DNA from: a virus
DNA: 64,000 nucleotides
Virus record (IMG/VR): IMGVR_UViG_3300027977_000008
Location: 1-64,000 of that record
Direction: 5' to 3' (one strand)
Shown piece after piece: positions 60,809 through 64,000 of the stretch (the stretch's first letter is position 1; every line of letters starts with the position of its first letter). The translations under genes and the position numbers were made by a program. The notes below the pieces were generated by a model, which saw only the letters and a program-made list of their open reading frames with translations, made no database searches and was not told where the DNA came from.

Positions 60809-61479
60809 AATTTTCTGATAAGACAATCAAAATTCTTCAAAACTTTACTTCAATCAATCAGTCTCTATCCTTCAAAGAAGGTAAAAAACTTCGGACTATT
60901 TCTCCGATGCAGAATGTATTTGCGGAAGCTGAGATTGAAGAATATATTCCAAAAAACTTTGCGATCTATGATCTTCCTCAGTTTTTAAACACAATTTGTA
61001 TTTACAAAGATCCTGATATTGATGTGTCTAGCGAAGAAAGTTATGCTTCCCTTAAAGAAGGTAAAGCAAATCGTTCTAAGTATTTTTTCTCAGATCCTAG
61101 TGTAATTATTGCACCACCAGATCGTGAGATGAAACTTCCTTCTGAAGATGTTTGTTTTATTCTTCAGGAAGAGCAACTTCAAAAGATTTTGAAATCTTCT
61201 TCAATTCTAGGACTTCCTGATCTTGCTGCTGTTGGTGAAGCAGGAGTTATTAAAGTTGTTGTCAGTGATCGTAAAAACGATACCTCTAATGAGTATTCAA
61301 TTGTTGTTGGAGAAACTGACGCTGAGTTTTCATTTAATTTCAAGATTGAAAATATTAAATTAATTCCTGGCAGTTACGAAGTTGTAATCTCAAAGAGCAA
61401 ACTTGCCAGGTTCTACAGCGAGCGTTATAATCTTACTTACTTTATCGCACTTGAACCCGATAGTGTTTATGGATCGTAA
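60805..61479 (+). CDS. 45: gp45 sliding clamp
   Basis: 224 residues (T4 gp45: 228). Begins MKFSDKTIKILQNFTSINQS; SPMQNVFAEAEIEEYIPKNF - AIYDLPQFLN and FYSERYNLTYFIALEPDSVY at the C-terminus are typical. The trimeric clamp gives polymerase processivity and also activates gp55-dependent late promoters, tying replication to late expression. The stop overlaps gp44 by 11 bases. Confidence 0.97.
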   Translation: MKFSDKTIKILQNFTSINQSLSFKEGKKLRTISPMQNVFAEAEIEEYIPKNFAIYDLPQFLNTICIYKDPDIDVSSEESYASLKEGKANRSKYFFSDPSVIIAPPDREMKLPSEDVCFILQEEQLQKILKSSSILGLPDLAAVGEAGVIKVVVSDRKNDTSNEYSIVVGETDAEFSFNFKIENIKLIPGSYEVVISKSKLARFYSERYNLTYFIALEPDSVYGS

Positions 61480-62419
61480 TGACTTTCTTTGGGTAGAAAA
61501 ATATCGACCCAAAAAAATTGATGATTGTATTCTTCCTGATGCAATCAAATCTACTCTAAAGGACTTTGTGACTAAAGGAGAAATTCCAAATCTTCTTCTT
61601 GCAGGTCCTCCTGGTATTGGTAAAACGACTGTTGCTAAGGCATTGTGCTATGAACTAAAAACAGACTGTTATGTAATTAATGGATCAGATGAAGGACGAT
61701 TTTTGGACACGGTTAGAAATCAAGCAAAGAACTTTGCTTCGACCGTATCGCTTTCGTCAATGGACGCAAAGCACAAAGTCATCATTATTGATGAAGCTGA
61801 CAACACAACCCACGACGTACAACTCCTCTTACGGGCAAATATTGAGGCATTTTATAACAACTGTCGCTTTATCTTTACCTGCAATTACAAAAACAAAATC
61901 ATCGAACCCCTACACTCAAGATGTGCAGGGATTGATTTTACCATCAATGGGAAAGAAAAACCTGCAATCGCAGCACAGTTCTTCAAGCGTCTCGGGACTA
62001 TTCTTGAGACAGAAGGTGTCAAACATGATCCAAAAGTTCTTGTTGAAATAATCAATCAACACTTTCCAGATTGGCGTCGTATTCTAAATGAATGTCAACG
62101 ATATTCTGCTGGTGGATCTATCGACACTGGCATTCTTAGTTTATTGTCTAATGTTAATACAAAAGAACTTGTTGGATACCTTTCTAAAAAAGAATTTGCC
62201 AATGTTCGTAAGTGGATTGTACACAATTTGGATAACGATCCAAACACAATTCTTCGTAATATTTACGATTGTATTTTTGATACACTAAAATCAAATTCTA
62301 TTCCTGAAGCAGTTTTAATTATTGCTAAGTATCAATATCAAACTGCATTTGTTGCTGATCAAGAAATTAATTTACTGGCAGCACTAACTGAAATTATGTG
62401 TAATTGTGAATTCAAATGA
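61469..62419 (+). CDS. 44: gp44 clamp loader large subunit
   Basis: 316 residues from ATG 61469 (MDRNDFLWVEKYRPKKIDDC); T4 gp44 is 319. The frame is open further upstream inside gp45, but this ATG precedes the family's start motif WVEKYRP. Walker A GPPGIGKT (46-53), DEAD-type Walker B (108-111), SRC motif (150-152). The AAA+ loader opens gp45 with its partner gp62. The gene for gp62 normally follows, but here a 2OG oxygenase does. Stop overlaps the next ATG. Confidence 0.97.
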   Translation: MDRNDFLWVEKYRPKKIDDCILPDAIKSTLKDFVTKGEIPNLLLAGPPGIGKTTVAKALCYELKTDCYVINGSDEGRFLDTVRNQAKNFASTVSLSSMDAKHKVIIIDEADNTTHDVQLLLRANIEAFYNNCRFIFTCNYKNKIIEPLHSRCAGIDFTINGKEKPAIAAQFFKRLGTILETEGVKHDPKVLVEIINQHFPDWRRILNECQRYSAGGSIDTGILSLLSNVNTKELVGYLSKKEFANVRKWIVHNLDNDPNTILRNIYDCIFDTLKSNSIPEAVLIIAKYQYQTAFVADQEINLLAALTEIMCNCEFK

Positions 62420-63051
62420 CTATTGAACCTGGATATATTATTCGTCCTTTTGGACCAGTAATTTATAAGAACAAAGTATCAGAACAATTGCGGCAAGTTA
62501 TTATTGATGCTGCAGAAAATTCAAATATTGAAAACAATCATCTTCTTGCAGGCAACATTGATCGAGAAGTTGCTTTTCATACTGAAATTGATACTGTCAA
62601 CGAACTTCAAGAGTATCTTGGAGATTGCCTTATTCAAATGGGTAAAGTTGGATTATATAACCCACCAGAAGATCATAAATTGGATAGTATTGAACTTGAT
62701 CGTCCCTGGGTCAATGTTCAACGTAAAGGCGAATGGAATCCACCTCACATTCATGCAGGGGATTTTTCGTGCATAGTTTATGCACAAGTTCCACAGGAAC
62801 TAAAAGATGAATGGAAACATCCTACACAACGAGGAAGAAATCCTACTGCTGGTATGGTAGAATGGCAATATGGTCAATGGGCTCCTCATAATATGCATAC
62901 TTTTGGTCCTGTTGCACCAGAAGAGGGTGATATCTATTTGTTTCCAGCATGGTTGATTCATTATGTGTATCCCTTTAATGCTGATGTAGAAAGAATTAGT
63001 TTTTCTACAAATTTCTTTTTACATTACGGACAAAAAGAAACTAATTCTTGA
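62416..63051 (+). CDS. 2OG-Fe(II) oxygenase
   Basis: 211 residues, ATG 62416 overlapping the gp44 stop. Double-stranded beta-helix features: WVNVQRKGEWNPPHIHAGDF (metal ligands His111/His113 region and Asp116), GDIYLFPAWLIHYVYPFNAD (distal His182) and ERISFSTNF with Arg193 for 2-oxoglutarate. The family is widespread in T4-like cyanophages; substrates are unproven, and 2-oxoglutarate signalling, nucleic acid or protein hydroxylation have been considered. Translationally coupled to gp44 and 2 bases before dam. Confidence 0.9.
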   Translation: MTIEPGYIIRPFGPVIYKNKVSEQLRQVIIDAAENSNIENNHLLAGNIDREVAFHTEIDTVNELQEYLGDCLIQMGKVGLYNPPEDHKLDSIELDRPWVNVQRKGEWNPPHIHAGDFSCIVYAQVPQELKDEWKHPTQRGRNPTAGMVEWQYGQWAPHNMHTFGPVAPEEGDIYLFPAWLIHYVYPFNADVERISFSTNFFLHYGQKETNS

Positions 63052-63053
63052 TT

Positions 63054-63899
63054 ATGGCAAATCTGAAAACACCTCTTCGTTATCCTGGAGGAAAGTCAAG
63101 AGCAACAAATAAAATAAATCAGTTCTTTCCAGATTTTTCTAAGTACCAAGAGTATCGTGAACCGTTTCTTGGAGGAGGATCTGTTGCACTTTATGTTACT
63201 CAACAGTATCCTAATCTTAATATTTGGGTCAATGATCTTTATGAACCACTGGTAAATTTTTGGCAAACTCTTCAAGATGAAGGAGAAGAGTTATCAAAAG
63301 AACTTTTGAGTTTAAAAAAATCTTATTTTAATCCAGATAAGGCAAAAGTTTTATTTTTAGAAGCAAAAGACTGTCTTGCTCACAAGAAGTCAAAGGACTT
63401 TGATAGGGCAGTATCTTTTTATATTTTGAATAAGTGTTCTTTTAGTGGACTAACTGAAGCATCAAGTTTTTCTGCTCAGGCATCAGTCAGTAATTTTTCA
63501 GAAAGAGGGATTGAAAAATTACCAGAGTACTCTAAAATAATTGAAAAGTGGTGGATAACTAATTACTCTTATGATTGTTTGATTGATGGAAACAGATGTT
63601 CTTTTGTGTATCTTGATCCTCCTTATGATATTAAGGATAATCTCTATGGCAATAGAGGAGCAATGCACAAAGGATTTGATCACGATAAGTTTGCTGTTGC
63701 TTGTGATATTATTAATATGGATATGATGATTAGTTATAATTCATCACAATTGGTCAAAGATAGATTTTCTAAATGGTCTGTAGTTGAATTTGATCATACA
63801 TATACTATGAGATCAACTGGAGATTACCTAATGAATCAGAAAGATCGAAAAGAACTTATTCTTCTAAATTACTTTGATGGGCAAGCATTATCTACTTAA
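63054..63899 (+). CDS. dam: DNA adenine methyltransferase (Dam, D12 class)
   Basis: 281 residues from ATG 63054 (TTG at 63048 unlikely). Motifs: LRYPGGKSR (8-16), EPFLGGGSV (36-44, SAM binding), catalytic DPPYD (188-192), and YTMRSTGDYLMNQ-type C-terminus. The D12 class methylates adenine N6, typically in GATC. It may protect phage DNA from restriction or mark it. Length and order are typical of Dam. Ends overlapping the start of speD by 23 bases. Confidence 0.92.
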   Translation: MANLKTPLRYPGGKSRATNKINQFFPDFSKYQEYREPFLGGGSVALYVTQQYPNLNIWVNDLYEPLVNFWQTLQDEGEELSKELLSLKKSYFNPDKAKVLFLEAKDCLAHKKSKDFDRAVSFYILNKCSFSGLTEASSFSAQASVSNFSERGIEKLPEYSKIIEKWWITNYSYDCLIDGNRCSFVYLDPPYDIKDNLYGNRGAMHKGFDHDKFAVACDIINMDMMISYNSSQLVKDRFSKWSVVEFDHTYTMRSTGDYLMNQKDRKELILLNYFDGQALST

Positions 63900-64000
63900 T
63901 TTGTATGGATGTTCATTTGTTCTTTTGGACGATGAACAATACCTTATAGAATTATTAAAAAATGCTGCAATAGCAAGTGGTGCTACTGTACTTCAAACTA
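63877..64000 (+). CDS. speD: SpeD, S-adenosylmethionine decarboxylase proenzyme (3'-truncated)
   Basis: An open frame from ATG 63877, inside the 3' end of dam, runs to the window end: MGKHYLLNLYGCSFVLLDDE, then QYLIELLKNAAIASGATVLQ. This is the N-terminus of bacterial-type SpeD (LYGCxxxLLDD...A..SGATVL), whose pyruvoyl-forming Ser-His site lies further downstream, outside the window. SpeD makes decarboxylated SAM for polyamine synthesis; it is a known cyanophage cargo gene. The start codon is internal to dam, so the two are tightly coupled. Confidence 0.88.
   Translation, partial: MGKHYLLNLYGCSFVLLDDEQYLIELLKNAAIASGATVLQT

Noticed and set aside
1-64000. tRNA, rRNA, integrase, insertion sequences
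   Set aside because: No cloverleaf-like sequence, integrase, transposase or terminal inverted repeats with target duplications were seen; this fits a lytic T4-like phage segment.

Overview
The window is a large part of the genome of a T4-like contractile-tailed phage of marine picocyanobacteria (a cyanomyovirus, Kyanoviridae-like). The evidence is a near-complete, colinear set of T4-type morphogenesis genes (25-6-7-like-8 ... 13-14-15-16-17-18-19-20-21-22-23), followed by uvsY-uvsW-55-47-46-45-44, together with cyanophage-specific cargo: a high-light-inducible protein (hli), a DUF3110 protein, a 2OG-Fe(II) oxygenase, Dam and speD. The DNA is AT-rich and late promoters have the form NATAAATA. 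Prochlorococcus and Synechococcus cannot be told apart as host from the sequence alone.

Layout. 1-3.06 kb: small plus-strand genes of unknown function, visibly less AT-rich than the rest, including a solitary HicA-like protein, a duplicated 37-bp intergenic element, and (2.53-2.83 kb) a non-coding cluster of TTTTCCACA nonamers, the form described for cyanobacterial DnaA boxes. 3.46-8.69 kb: a very AT-rich accessory island with two SGNH-hydrolase-like proteins flanking a reverse-strand sulfotransferase, then an HNH endonuclease, two tiny ORFs, an O-carbamoyltransferase and a glycosyltransferase-like protein; this looks like a glycan or small-molecule decoration cassette. 8.7-9.25 kb: three small ORFs ending at a strong terminator.

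9.3-36.7 kb: baseplate and fibre module, with gp25, gp6, a 2732-aa gp7-like/YHYH protein, a 1045-aa structural protein, gp8, a 2328-aa DUF4815 protein, small virion proteins and two fibre-like proteins, one carrying near-identical 132-bp repeats. 36.7-52.7 kb: neck, terminase, sheath, tube, portal, scaffold, protease and capsid genes, with a DUF-type basic protein and an endonuclease VII-like HNH gene inserted between gp16 and gp17. 52.7-59.2 kb: a tail-tube-like/gp3-position protein, recombination genes uvsY and uvsW, an LSm-like protein, late sigma factor gp55, and gp47/gp46 with a DUF3110 gene between them. 59.2-64 kb: hli, a reverse-strand radical SAM + detached SPASM-like pair, a DUF3310 protein, sliding clamp gp45, clamp loader gp44, 2OG oxygenase, Dam and the start of speD, which runs off the end.

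How the parts work together: gp55 with the gp45 clamp would read the NATAAATA late promoters found in front of most structural transcription units, and several of these promoters overlap the stop codon of the gene before. gp46/47, UvsY and UvsW couple recombination to replication. Hli, SpeD and the 2OG oxygenase are host-metabolism-type cargo. The virion proteins are built from a small set of repeated beta-rich modules shared between baseplate, neck and fibre proteins.
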